23,662 bases of DNA from Dichloromethanomonas sp964477085 (GTDB lineage Bacteria; Bacillota; Desulfitobacteriia; Desulfitobacteriales; Syntrophobotulaceae). The stretch spans positions 1 through 23,662 of the forward strand of contig CAYZDF010000040.1 in the NCBI GenBank assembly GCA_964477085.1, given 5' to 3'. The translations under genes were made by a program, and so were the position numbers. Of this stretch, positions 14,895 to 22,292 are shown one piece after another (position 1 is the stretch's first letter; every line of letters begins with the position of its first letter). Under the pieces are notes generated by a model. That model made no database searches, was not told the DNA's origin, and was given only the letters and a program-made list of their open reading frames with translations.

Positions 14895-15626
14895 ATGACT
14901 GGAATACAACAAGAAGTTATCCGATCAGAAGTCCTCTCATTACTTGGATATGAAAAAGATAGGATGGCACAAATGAAATACTCAAAAAAAATAAATTTAT
15001 TTACAAAATTATTGCTAGTTTTATTTACTATAATGTTAGTTTTTAACATTGCACTTCAATTATTCTTAACAATAAACGGAGTGGGCATATCTATTTTGGA
15101 CATTTATGCGCAAACCTTTCCCAAAAATGATACTAAAAAAATAGAATATAGCGATAGATATTTCGTGAAATCAAAAAGCTATTTTGAAAAACAAGAAAGA
15201 GGACAATGTGCCGGCTTTTCGTCTGCTTATGTTCTTAGGACTTTGGGAGAGGAAATAAGCGGAAGCGAGAATTACGAACGGCTTGATCATAAGTTTTCCA
15301 ATGGTTATGTGATGCCACAGGCGCTTATAGACATTTTTAAGGAATATGATCATAATGTAGAAATGCTTCGCGGTGATTTGGAGAAGCTAAAAACAAGATT
15401 AAACGAGGGAAATCCGATTATTGTTCTAATCGGGCATTTTACTAGTTGGCAACACTATGTAACGGTTGTTGGATATGATGAAGACAATATTTTTCTATAT
15501 GATTCGAACATGGATACAGATAATTTCAATGGATATAACAGAACGATAACCAATGCAGAGTTTATATCTCAGTGGGAAAACGAAATACCGTTGTTTGAAC
15601 AAATTTATTTTGTAGTTTTACAGTAA
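14895..15626 (+). CDS. Membrane-anchored C39-like (papain-fold) peptidase
   Basis: A 243-residue protein with a short cytoplasmic N-terminus, one membrane segment at about 36-60 (LFTKLLLVLFTIMLVFNIALQLFL) and an outer catalytic domain of the Peptidase_C39_2 kind: GQCAGFSSAYVL (Cys105, oxyanion Gln104), GHFTSWQHYVTVVGYD (His187) and LYDSN (Asp203). The Cys-His-Asp order is the normal, non-permuted papain order, unlike the hydrolase at 12686. Substrate is unknown, and there is no ABC transporter part, so it is not a bacteriocin-exporting C39. The start is uncertain: ATG at 14895 has no clear ribosome site, and ATG at 14964 is also weak. Confidence 0.75.
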   Translation: MTGIQQEVIRSEVLSLLGYEKDRMAQMKYSKKINLFTKLLLVLFTIMLVFNIALQLFLTINGVGISILDIYAQTFPKNDTKKIEYSDRYFVKSKSYFEKQERGQCAGFSSAYVLRTLGEEISGSENYERLDHKFSNGYVMPQALIDIFKEYDHNVEMLRGDLEKLKTRLNEGNPIIVLIGHFTSWQHYVTVVGYDEDNIFLYDSNMDTDNFNGYNRTITNAEFISQWENEIPLFEQIYFVVLQ

Positions 15627-15627
15627 T

Positions 15628-15768
15628 ACCACCTCAAGTAAGTATAGATAAGCTGCCAGTACAATATTTTTCCGCTGTTCATCCAAATCCGCCGGCAAAT
15701 TTTGCATAATGGCCGCAATTTCCTGCGGAGACAAGGTAATATCTGTGTAGCTGCCGGTATTGGTCCTG
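15628..15768 (-). pseudogene. Fragment resembling a conjugation-associated NlpC/P60 (C40) peptidase
   Basis: The minus-strand frame reads GSYTDITLSPQEIAAIMQNLPADLDEQRKNIVLAAY, then diverges. The LPADL...R..IV..A segment recalls the region just before the catalytic Cys in C40 peptidases of integrative conjugative elements. It has no start and is cut at about 15640. It probably marks an old element boundary immediately after the C39-like gene. Confidence 0.42.
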
Positions 15769-15779
15769 CATCAACTTAT

Positions 15780-16020
15780 TGTTATTTTTGAATCGTAATT
15801 TGTCTTCACATTTCTACTCTTCTGCTTCTGTCTGTTCCCAATTTTGTTAATTCGTTCTGCACTTATGCAGTTTCTGACGCGTTCATAGTCCTATTTAACT
15901 TCATCAATAAGAGAATTTTCTCCTTGTACCTGCTCAACTTTTTCGTTCAATCGTTCTGTGTCTGTATAAGCGCGAGATGTCCGCTCATGAAGGGATAATG
16001 CATTTCTGCAAACCCTTCTT
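15780..16020 (-). pseudogene. Decayed MobV relaxase C-terminal fragment
   Basis: The minus-strand frame RLNEKVEQVQGENSLIDEVK-stop-DYERVRNCISAERINKI resembles the coiled-coil end of the intact relaxase in this window (GIEKNYNRLRRFLGGERTDEI). It contains an in-frame stop and has no start. It suggests a second, older mobilizable element. Confidence 0.42.
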
Positions 16021-16024
16021 TTTA

Positions 16025-16396
16025 TTAACCATTTATTTCATTCCTGACTATTTCATCAACTGCATTTCGAATATTATTCATTCTCGCGACCCATTCCATC
16101 TGATTCTTTGCTTTTAACTGCTCAGTTACACCTTGCTGCTGGGAATATTCTCTGACCAGCCTTTCATACATTTCCAGAGCTTTAATGTCAACTTCGTGTA
16201 AGTAGGCATTGAGCCGTCCAGAAAAAAGGAATTCAGTATAAATCATTGGCTGATTTTCTTTTAGATATTGCAAATGTTCTCTACCGAATTTCCCGATTTC
16301 ATATTCCTGTTTTTGTAAAACCAAACCAGAAATATAGTAATCGTCGTTTTGGGTATAGCTAATGCCTGTTTTTTTATCTTCGATATGCTTTTTCAT
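16025..16396 (-). CDS. tnpV: TnpV-like transposon-encoded protein
   Basis: A 123-residue protein, MKKHIEDKKTGISYTQNDDYYISGL..., with the TnpV family pattern: DDYY near the start, EIGKFGREHLQYLKE in the middle and QGVTEQLKAKNQMEWVARMNNIR toward the end. Its biochemical role is unknown, but it is a regular passenger of Tn4451-type and MobV-bearing mobilizable elements. ATG at 16396 follows TGAGGA. The upstream 33 codons overlap the relaxase end in another frame and are unlikely to be translated. It lies 13 bp after the relaxase stop, in one operon. Confidence 0.88.
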   Translation of the reverse strand: MKKHIEDKKTGISYTQNDDYYISGLVLQKQEYEIGKFGREHLQYLKENQPMIYTEFLFSGRLNAYLHEVDIKALEMYERLVREYSQQQGVTEQLKAKNQMEWVARMNNIRNAVDEIVRNEING

Positions 16397-16409
16397 ATTA
16401 AAATCTTCC

Positions 16410-17654
16410 TCACCGTTCATAATCTTGTTTCCCGGCAATTGTCCATATTGCCGTTCTCTCGTTTCCCCTTCCAAAAACTTCGCTTTTCCTTTCAAGCTTA
16501 GCCTTATCCGCTATTTCCTGTCCCATTACTTCACTAATTATCTCATCTGTCCTTTCACCTCCCAAAAAACGGCGCAGCCGGTTATAATTTTTCTCGATTC
16601 CTTGAAGACGTTCACCTTTTGCTTCGCTTATTTCAAGTCGTTTATATAGGCTTCTGATTTGACTATTTGCTCGATCAAGTTCCATCATCAGCTCTCTTGT
16701 CTTTTCAAAGAACTGTGATAAGATACTGCAAATTACAACTTTAAGCTTTTGCACCAATGGCTCTGCAACTTTCTCTCTATAGCTTTTTGCTGACATCAAA
16801 GGTCTTGGCTCCTGCAATTGGTATTCCGGGTTATTATCGTAATGGCCGGCATTTTGGGCGATAAAGCTTTCTTTACTTTCCGCAGTCTGCAACTCATTCT
16901 GGACATCCACCAGCCGAGAAAGGAAATCTTCAAGCTCTTCCTTCTTGCCGGAAATTGCTTCCTCAAGCACAGCGACTTCTTTGGCACGCTGGACTTTTTT
17001 GTAGTCAATGACACTCAGGTGCTCTTCGTGGGTGCCAAGCTGTTCCCACTCAATGCCGTGGCGCTCCATCACCTGTGAAAGCTGCTCTTTCTCTGATTTG
17101 ACCCATTGGTTCCACTCCGTGTCACCCCTGGTACCACCTGTAAATCCTTGATTAGCCAGCGCCTGTTTAAGGGAAACACGGGTATCCAGCCCGCGTTTGC
17201 TGCCGATGGTAAATGGTATAAAATCTACATGCAGGTGCGGTGTCGCCTCATCCATATGCAGGTGAGCAGAAAATACTCTTAAATAGGGATTCTGCTCTTG
17301 AAAGCTGCTCATAAACTCGCCGAGAACCTTTGCCGCGAGCTGGCCATCCGCAGATTTTGAAGCCATATTTTCCATGTTACCCACCTGAAAAATGACCTCA
17401 TAAAATAATTTTTCCTGTTTGGCGGTTCGAATTTTTTCATAATAATCGTTAATACAGCGGTCGGTCCTTGTCTGCTTTGCATTGTATCGTTGGAGTGCAT
17501 CATCAAAAAGCTCATGGTACACATCTTTGATGGGGAGATTGCAATAAGATATATTAAACTGCGACCTATCGCTGTCTATATTTGAAGCTATAAACTGGCG
17601 GCTGTTATGGTTTATCGAACCTTTACCAAGCATGACGCTGATCGTTCGTTTCAT
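16410..17654 (-). CDS. mobV: MobV-family relaxase (Mob/Pre plasmid mobilisation protein)
   Basis: A 414-residue relaxase that nicks DNA at oriT and pilots the strand into a recipient using a helper conjugation system. The N-terminal motif I region (NSRQFIASNIDSDRS) and the metal-binding motif HMDEATPHLHVD (His133, Asp135, Glu136, His140, His142) fit the MobV HxDExxPHxH signature. The C-terminal half is coiled coil (about 215-265 and 310-370). ATG at 17654 follows GAGGAGAGG. TnpV follows directly, and upstream is a hairpin-rich block that is the best oriT candidate. Confidence 0.93.
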   Translation of the reverse strand: MKRTISVMLGKGSINHNSRQFIASNIDSDRSQFNISYCNLPIKDVYHELFDDALQRYNAKQTRTDRCINDYYEKIRTAKQEKLFYEVIFQVGNMENMASKSADGQLAAKVLGEFMSSFQEQNPYLRVFSAHLHMDEATPHLHVDFIPFTIGSKRGLDTRVSLKQALANQGFTGGTRGDTEWNQWVKSEKEQLSQVMERHGIEWEQLGTHEEHLSVIDYKKVQRAKEVAVLEEAISGKKEELEDFLSRLVDVQNELQTAESKESFIAQNAGHYDNNPEYQLQEPRPLMSAKSYREKVAEPLVQKLKVVICSILSQFFEKTRELMMELDRANSQIRSLYKRLEISEAKGERLQGIEKNYNRLRRFLGGERTDEIISEVMGQEIADKAKLERKSEVFGRGNERTAIWTIAGKQDYER

Positions 17655-17810
17655 CGTCCTCTCCTCTTCTTTTTCGGCTGGTATCCGGCGAAGCCGGGGT
17701 TTTGTTACTTTTTCAAAAGTAACGCAAAAGCACTTTTGACACTGCGAATCAAAAATGCTTTGCGCCCTGCGGGATTATAGCGGCTTTTATTGCCTGGCGC
17801 CTTGCGGCGC
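17655..17810. other. Hairpin-rich region, candidate oriT
   Basis: Includes CCGGCGAAGCCGG, the 9-bp-arm palindrome GTTACTTTT-TC-AAAAGTAAC (17704-17723), CAAAAGCACTTTTG and GCGCCTTGCGGCGC (17797-17810). It sits directly upstream of the relaxase gene, where MobV oriT sites usually lie. The nick site itself was not recognised. Confidence 0.45.
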
Positions 17811-17882
17811 GTGACGATGTGACGATATTTCTGATAGTAAACCCATCCTGCCAATTATCGTCACACCGTCACATATCGTCAC
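17811..17882. repeat. Iteron-like GTGACGAT repeats in opposing orientation
   Basis: GTGACGAT-GTGACGAT at 17811-17826 faces ATCGTCACACCGTCAC...ATCGTCAC at 17857-17882, i.e. two octamers in one direction and three (one variant) in the other, around a 30-bp unique centre. The right set overlaps the last codons of the ATPase gene. Iterons next to a RepA-like ATPase suggest a replication origin or a control site, and alternatively a relaxosome site. Confidence 0.55.
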
Positions 17883-18958
17883 GCCTCATCCCGCTCAGGT
17901 GTAAGCTTGATCGTTCTGCCAAAGTGGTTTCGATTGCTTTCGTAGCGAATATTGTATTCGGTCCACAATCTCTCCGCTCCAATGTTAAGCCGCCGTGTCA
18001 GCACATTCGGTTGTATTTCCAGACTCAACATTGCAATCAACTCCGATGCGCTGCCATGCCATTGCAAGTCTCTTATCCTCAGAAAATCAGCCACAGCTTC
18101 CAAAATCGGGTCAGGCGGTTCTTGCCAAAGTTCCGTTTCTGCTTTGGTCAGCTGCCAGATACAGCGCTCACGATCGAACAGAAGATGCAGCCTCTGATCC
18201 TGTTGATCCCTTCCAACAATGTCCAGGATCGCCTTATTATCGGTGCGTTTTTCCTTTTGCAAGATTAACGCGCCGTCCGCCGCACCAAGGAGTCCATTTG
18301 TGCCTGAGATGGTATCAAAACAATCGTCCGCACCTTGCTTTCGGGTGTGATGGACAAGCAGGATGCAGATATTGTGCTGGTCGGCAAACTGCTTCAGTCG
18401 CGTCACAATTTCATAGTCGCTGGCGTAGCTGTATTTCTCACCGCCCATTTCCCGGATTCTTTGCAACGTATCAATGATGATTAGCTTCGTGTCGGGATGC
18501 TCCCGCATAAATTTTTTAAGCTGACCGTCCAGTCCTTCACCCAAGTTTTTGGCGTGAGTAGCGAAGTAAAAATTGTCTATACTTTTCATGCCAAACATAC
18601 GGGACAGTCGTCTTTGAAGCCTTGCGTAATCGTCCTCTAAAGCGAGATAAAGCACCGTGCTTTTATGAACAAGGTATTCCCACAAGGGAATGCCGCTGCT
18701 CACATGATAGCCAAGCTGTGCCATGAAAAAAGATTTGCCCACCTTTGGTGCTCCAGCAAACAAATAAGTGCCGGAGAAAAGGAGCCTATCAATGACTTGT
18801 GCTTTGGGCTGATATACCGTGTCGTATAGCTCCGTAAGCGATATGGTATAAAGATAATCCGGGGAATTAACCTGCCGAAAATAATCTTGCAAGTACTCCA
18901 GATCAAAATCATCATTGATCATTGCGTGTTTTTCGAGTATACTTTGACTCTCCGTCAT
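17879..18958 (-). CDS. AAA-family ATPase, RepA-like (RSF1010 RepA/AAA_25 type)
   Basis: A 359-residue RecA-fold ATPase. Walker A is GAPKVGKS at residues 69-76, Walker B LIIID at 159-163, followed by LLVHHTRKQ and SGTNGLLGAADGALIL, which fit the AAA_25/RepA hexameric helicase family. The C-terminal part (about 275-359) is winged-helix-like. It could act as a replicative helicase during the excised, mobilised stage of the element. Its ATG overlaps the preceding stop as TAATG, so the two are translationally coupled. Its 3' end contains repeat octamers that extend into the intergenic region. Confidence 0.88.
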   Translation of the reverse strand: MTESQSILEKHAMINDDFDLEYLQDYFRQVNSPDYLYTISLTELYDTVYQPKAQVIDRLLFSGTYLFAGAPKVGKSFFMAQLGYHVSSGIPLWEYLVHKSTVLYLALEDDYARLQRRLSRMFGMKSIDNFYFATHAKNLGEGLDGQLKKFMREHPDTKLIIIDTLQRIREMGGEKYSYASDYEIVTRLKQFADQHNICILLVHHTRKQGADDCFDTISGTNGLLGAADGALILQKEKRTDNKAILDIVGRDQQDQRLHLLFDRERCIWQLTKAETELWQEPPDPILEAVADFLRIRDLQWHGSASELIAMLSLEIQPNVLTRRLNIGAERLWTEYNIRYESNRNHFGRTIKLTPERDEA

Positions 18959-19281
18959 TAGCCACCCTCCTTTAAACCGTTCAGTATCTCTGCAATATAG
19001 CGGATGAGGTCAAGTAGTTCATCATTTTCGGTGCTGACAGATTCGAGGCGGCGAAGCTCCTCCAAAACACTGCTAAGCTGATTTCGCAGAGCTTTGAACA
19101 CGCGGGGATTGCCATTCACCACGATATCCTTGTCAAGAACACGCTGGATTAGATAGTCTTGTTTGGTCAGTCCTGAAAGTCTGGCGAGAACATTCAGTTC
19201 GACTGCTTCTTCCGGCGACATCCGAAACGCCACGGTTTTGCTTCGCCAACGATTTTTGTGATCTCGATTCTTGGCCGACAT
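18958..19281 (-). CDS. MobC-like mobilisation protein (ribbon-helix-helix type)
   Basis: A small basic protein, MSAKNRDHKNRWRSKTVAFRMSPEEAVELNVLARLSGLTKQDYLIQRVL, with the beta strand-helix-helix N-terminus typical of MobC/relaxosome accessory proteins, and a helical C-terminus (RNQLSSVLEELRRLE). It probably binds oriT and helps the relaxase. ATG at 19281 is preferred since GGAGG in the integrase end is 9 bp away. A GTG at 19287 would be too close. It overlaps neighbours by a few bases at both ends, so integrase, MobC, ATPase and probably relaxase form one transcript. Confidence 0.75.
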   Translation of the reverse strand: MSAKNRDHKNRWRSKTVAFRMSPEEAVELNVLARLSGLTKQDYLIQRVLDKDIVVNGNPRVFKALRNQLSSVLEELRRLESVSTENDELLDLIRYIAEILNGLKEGG

Positions 19282-19283
19282 AA

Positions 19284-20366
19284 TCACATGCCTCCTTCTG
19301 TACGTTCAATATCCAGCATGTTTGCCATTTCCGTCTGCCTTGAGGGAAAAAGATGCGCATAATTGTAAGTGACATCAATACTTTCATGTCCAACACGATC
19401 CGCAATAGCAATAGCTGAAAATACCATATCAATCAACAGAGAAATGTGCGAATGCCGAATATCATGAATGCGGATACGCTTAACATCCGATTCTTTTGCC
19501 CCTCTATCCATCTCGTGGTGCAGATATTGCTTCGTCACGGTGAATATGCGGTCATCCGGTTCAACGCCATATAACGTTTTTATAAAGTCTTGCATTTCCT
19601 CACATAAAAACTGCGGCATTTTGATCACTCGATTACTTTTTGGCGTTTTAGGCGTGGTAATCACATCCCTGCCCTTCAATCGCTGAAAGGACTTTGTAAT
19701 GGTTACCGTACTTCTTTTAAAATCAAAATCGGCAGGTGTCAGCGCTAATAGCTCGCCTTCACGAATGCCGCACCAGTAGAGCATCTCAAAGGCATAGAAT
19801 GAAACGGGTTTGTCCATCATGGCGTCAGTAAACTTGAGATACTCTTCTTTTGTCCAAAACAGCATTTCTTTGTTCTTGGCTTTTCCCATATTTCCAACCT
19901 TGGCGGCGGGATTTATGGTTAGACCATAATATTTAACAGCATGGTTGAAAATCGCACTGAGCTGATTGTGAAGCGTTTTTAAATACACAGGGGAATACGC
20001 CTTACCATTTGCGTCCTTGTAATTGATCATCTCATTTTGCCATGCGATAATTTCCTTTGGCTGAATCTCACACATTTTCCGTTTCCCGAAATAGGGTAGC
20101 AATTTGGTGCGGATAATGTGTTCTTTGGTTTCCCAAGTATTTTCTTTGATGCGGCTTTGCATATCGGCCGTATAGGTTTAGATAAAGCTCTCAAAGATCA
20201 TATCCATATCAGCTTTGGTCTTTTGAAGCTGCTCACGCTCCCATGCAATGGCATCTCGTTTTGTGGGAAATCCACGCTTGCTGGTCTGCTTTCGCTCTCC
20301 CATCCAATCGGTGTAGCGATAGATGACACGCCATGTGTTAGTGCCGGATTCTTTGTAAACGGCCAT
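19284..20366 (-). pseudogene. int: Tyrosine integrase with an in-frame stop codon
   Basis: Start ATG at 20366 (MAVYKESGTNTWRVIYRYTDWMGERKQTSKRGF) begins the arm-binding domain. The core-binding domain should continue ...MIFESFI-[TAA]-TYTADMQSRIKENTWETKEHII, all in one frame, with TAA at 20178-20180 as the only interruption. The catalytic domain is otherwise intact: WCGIREGELLAL (Arg), HDIRHSHISL (His-x-x-Arg), GHESIDVTYNYAHL (His, Tyr nucleophile). A single-base change in a Gln, Glu or Lys codon would explain the stop. Without readthrough the element could not integrate or excise by itself. A sequencing error is the main alternative. Confidence 0.88.
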
Positions 20367-20368
20367 TC

Positions 20369-20569
20369 CTATCCCTTCCTTTCCATCTTTTCGCGTTCCC
20401 CATAGCACACTTTTTCTAAGAAGTACTTTTTGCTGACCCTACCAGCAACGGTCAAGTATCCCATCTCCTTCAACTCATCATTGAGTTTCCGTACTAACTT
20501 GTAGGCATAAGATTTTGACACCCCCAATTCCTGCGCAACTTCCTCTACTCGCATAAAAGTATTGATCAT
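20369..20569 (-). CDS. Excisionase-like HTH protein
   Basis: A 66-residue protein, MINTFMRVEEVAQELGVSKSYAYKLVRKLNDELKEMGYL, with a MerR/excisionase-type winged HTH (VEEVAQELGVSKSYAYKLV) and a C-terminal basic tail. Located directly upstream of the integrase gene and ending 2 bp before its start, as recombination directionality factors usually do. ATG at 20569 follows AAGGAGAAAAAG. It is transcribed from the promoter at 20643-20671. Confidence 0.85.
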   Translation of the reverse strand: MINTFMRVEEVAQELGVSKSYAYKLVRKLNDELKEMGYLTVAGRVSKKYFLEKVCYGEREKMERKG

Positions 20570-20614
20570 CTTTTTCTCCTTCCTACCGTTTTCATTCTTG
20601 ATAGGTTATTATAT

Positions 20615-20743
20615 TAAACTTATTTGTTTAGTTTGTGCTATTATTATACTAATCTTATTTGTTTAAGTAAATGGCTTGTCAGAGAATAATTTAACTTTTT
20701 TGTTTAACTTCCATTGATTAAGCTTAAACATATATGCTATACT
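20615..20743. promoter_or_regulatory. Divergent control region with three TAAAC-N6-GTTTA-type operators
   Basis: Three related 16-mers occur: TAAACTTATTTGTTTA (20615-20630), TAATCTTATTTGTTTA (20650-20665) and TTAACTTTTTTGTTTA (20691-20706). The minus-strand promoter TTTACT-17-TATAAT (20643-20671) for xis/int encloses the second site in its spacer. The plus-strand promoter TTGATT-18-TATACT (20714-20743) serves the XRE gene. The layout fits a repressor/lysogeny-type switch. Similar palindromes recur in the att-like modules near 4.9 and 5.7 kb. Confidence 0.68.
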
Positions 20744-20776
20744 CTTTTCAACTGGAATGGACAGGAGTTGGCTATT

Positions 20777-21292
20777 ATGGCAATTGGCGAACGAATCAGA
20801 TTTCTTCGCATTTTGCATGGTATGACCCAAAAGTATTTGGGCATGGCGGTTGGCATTGATGAAAAAACCGCCGATGTTCGCATGGCACAATATGAATCCG
20901 GCACAAGAACACCCAAAGAAAAGCTGATTGCTGATCTTGCCAACACCTTAGAGGTTAGCCCAAATGCTTTGGATGTTCCCAATATTGACAGCTATGTGGG
21001 GCTGATGCACACGCTGTTTGCACTGGAAGACTTGTATGGACTTAAAATCAATAGTATTGACGGTGAACTCTGCCTAACTCTTGATAAATTCAAAGGCACT
21101 ACCTACCTTTCCATGTTTGATAAGTTCAGCGCATGGCAACGGGAGGCCGAAAAGCTGAAAAATGGAGAAATCACCAAAGAGGAATACGATGCTTGGCGTT
21201 ATAACTACCCCAAAGTTGAAGCCGAACGTACCACTACGGCGCTTGATGCCCACCGTGCCGAAAAAGAAGAGAGTGACCTTTCCAATAAATAA
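20777..21292 (+). CDS. XRE-family transcriptional regulator (element repressor)
   Basis: A 171-residue protein with an N-terminal helix-turn-helix (IGERIRFLRILHGMTQKYLGMAVGI, ...VRMAQYESGTRTPKEKLIADLANTLEVSPNAL, residues about 2-70) and a C-terminal part seen in repressors of mobilizable elements (MHTLFALEDLYGLKI, ...KNGEITKEEYDAWRYNYPK). ATG at 20777 follows CAGGAG. The upstream in-frame ATG at 20714 precedes the probable transcription start. Divergent from excisionase/integrase, it probably binds the three operators between them and keeps int/xis silent. A terminator follows. Confidence 0.88.
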   Translation: MAIGERIRFLRILHGMTQKYLGMAVGIDEKTADVRMAQYESGTRTPKEKLIADLANTLEVSPNALDVPNIDSYVGLMHTLFALEDLYGLKINSIDGELCLTLDKFKGTTYLSMFDKFSAWQREAEKLKNGEITKEEYDAWRYNYPKVEAERTTTALDAHRAEKEESDLSNK

Positions 21293-21302
21293 ATTTACAA
21301 AC

Positions 21303-21346
21303 AAAAAAGAGCTAACTGACATCAAATAAATCAGTTAGCTCTTTTT
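21303..21346 (+). terminator. Intrinsic terminator after XRE regulator
   Basis: AAAAAGAGCTAACTGA pairs perfectly with TCAGTTAGCTCTTTTT over an 11-nt loop. Its symmetry allows it to act in both directions. Confidence 0.9.
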
Positions 21347-21366
21347 ATATGGATAATGCAATTAGT

Positions 21367-21576
21367 GTTGCCAAAACGTTGCCACCGCAGAAATCAAGTG
21401 GCTAGCAGCCCAGTATTCATGCGTCTTTCGGGGTCTGGCAAATCATTCCCACTCAGTAGTTGGAAATTACTTTTCTATTGCTTTTGATGGTTTGTAGTCT
21501 TTTTAATACCTGAAATACCCTTATTTTCTATACATTATTTATATTCCTCGGAAAAAATAATGCCAAAATAATACCA
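21367..21576. other. Element end with fourth guaA-like core and arm-type repeats
   Basis: GTTGCCAAAACGTTGCC (21367-21383) is the same paired repeat as in the att-like modules. ATTCCCACTCAG at 21445-21456 gives T-E-W-E-stop on the minus strand, the guaA-like core. A weak relative of the paired repeat (ATGCCAAAATAATACCA, 21560-21576) follows. Here the arm repeat lies before the core rather than only after it, so this is probably the integrase-side att site of the mobilizable element. The 16-bp palindrome is not found 26 bp from this core. Confidence 0.52.
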
Positions 21577-21605
21577 TAAAAAAGTGCCGCACATGGACGG
21601 CACTT
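21577..21605 (-). terminator. Intrinsic terminator of the HigB-HigA-HicB-like operon
   Basis: On the minus strand AAGTGCCG-N8-CGGCACTT is followed by a T-run (complement of 21577-21583), 6 bp after the last stop codon. Confidence 0.82.
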
Positions 21606-21610
21606 CACTA

Positions 21611-21991
21611 TTAATTCCAATCTATATCAGTATGATCCACTATTTCACCGTTAGCAATTTCCTTTTCAGACGTGTTGAGTCTTTCTCTTTCAGAAGGTGT
21701 TAATTTTGTAAAATCGCTGTCCCATTCATCGCATTCGATGATAGCTGTAACAGGTTCGACAATATATCCATCTGCCGTTTCTGGATCCACCTGAGGTGTT
21801 TTGGATGGAGCCGATATTTCATCCCCATCCTTTTCCATACCGTATATATGCAAGCCTAATGCTTCCGCAGCCTGCTTCTGTGCCTCTTCAAAATTCTCTC
21901 CATAACTTATACAACCCGGAAGGTCGGGAAAGTATACGCTATAACCTGTTTCAGTTGGTTCAAATACTGCCAAATAAGTGAGCTTACGCAT
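21611..21991 (-). CDS. HicB-family antitoxin-like protein with extra C-terminal tail
   Basis: A 126-residue protein. Residues 1-55 (MRKLTYLAVFEPTETGYSVYFPDLPGCISYGENFEEAQKQAAEALGLHIYGM) are the HicB RNase-H-like fold with the FPDLPGC signature. The HTH or RHH usually following is replaced by an acidic segment ending LTPSERERLNTSEKEIANGEIVDHTDIDWN, which resembles the tail of RelB/StbD-type antitoxins. No hicA toxin gene is adjacent. ATG at 21991 follows AAAGGAG. It is third in an operon with a HigB/HigA pair. Confidence 0.82.
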   Translation of the reverse strand: MRKLTYLAVFEPTETGYSVYFPDLPGCISYGENFEEAQKQAAEALGLHIYGMEKDGDEISAPSKTPQVDPETADGYIVEPVTAIIECDEWDSDFTKLTPSERERLNTSEKEIANGEIVDHTDIDWN

Positions 21992-22004
21992 AATAATATC
22001 TCCT

Positions 22005-22292
22005 TTACTGAGGAGTAGCGTCACTTTTTAAAGGCACCACTGCCAATGTTTTACCCAGAGGTCGAAGGATTTTAAGAATTGTGGTAAGCTGGGGGTCTGT
22101 CTCTCCGTTTTCGAGACGGGCAATCACCGGCTGCCGGACGCCGCTTAACTCTTCCAAAGCCATTTGAGTAATCTGTAGCTCCTGCCGAGCCTGTAATATT
22201 TCTCCTACTATTTTTACTTTCAGAGCTATTTCGTCTTGCTCATCTTCAGTAAGGGTAGACACAAGGTCTTTTCTTAATTGATCCCATTTCAT
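22005..22292 (-). CDS. HigA-like XRE antitoxin
   Basis: A 95-residue protein, MKWDQLRKDLVSTLTEDEQDEIALKVKIVGEILQARQELQITQMALEELSGVRQPVIARLENGETDPQLTTILKILRPLGKTLAVVPL. The HTH spans about residues 40-80 (ITQMALEELSGVRQPVIARLENG), typical of HigA antitoxins partnered with Gp49/HigB toxins. ATG at 22292 overlaps the toxin stop as ATGA and follows AAAGGAGC. It should neutralise the toxin and repress the operon. Toxin first, antitoxin second is the HigBA order. Confidence 0.9.
   Translation of the reverse strand: MKWDQLRKDLVSTLTEDEQDEIALKVKIVGEILQARQELQITQMALEELSGVRQPVIARLENGETDPQLTTILKILRPLGKTLAVVPLKSDATPQ

Noticed and set aside
8513..20180. Two in-frame TAA codons (transposase 8513-8515, integrase 20178-20180) as evidence of stop-codon recoding
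   Set aside because: Many intact genes in the window end in TAA at normal lengths, and the transposase also carries a frameshift, so simple decay is more likely.
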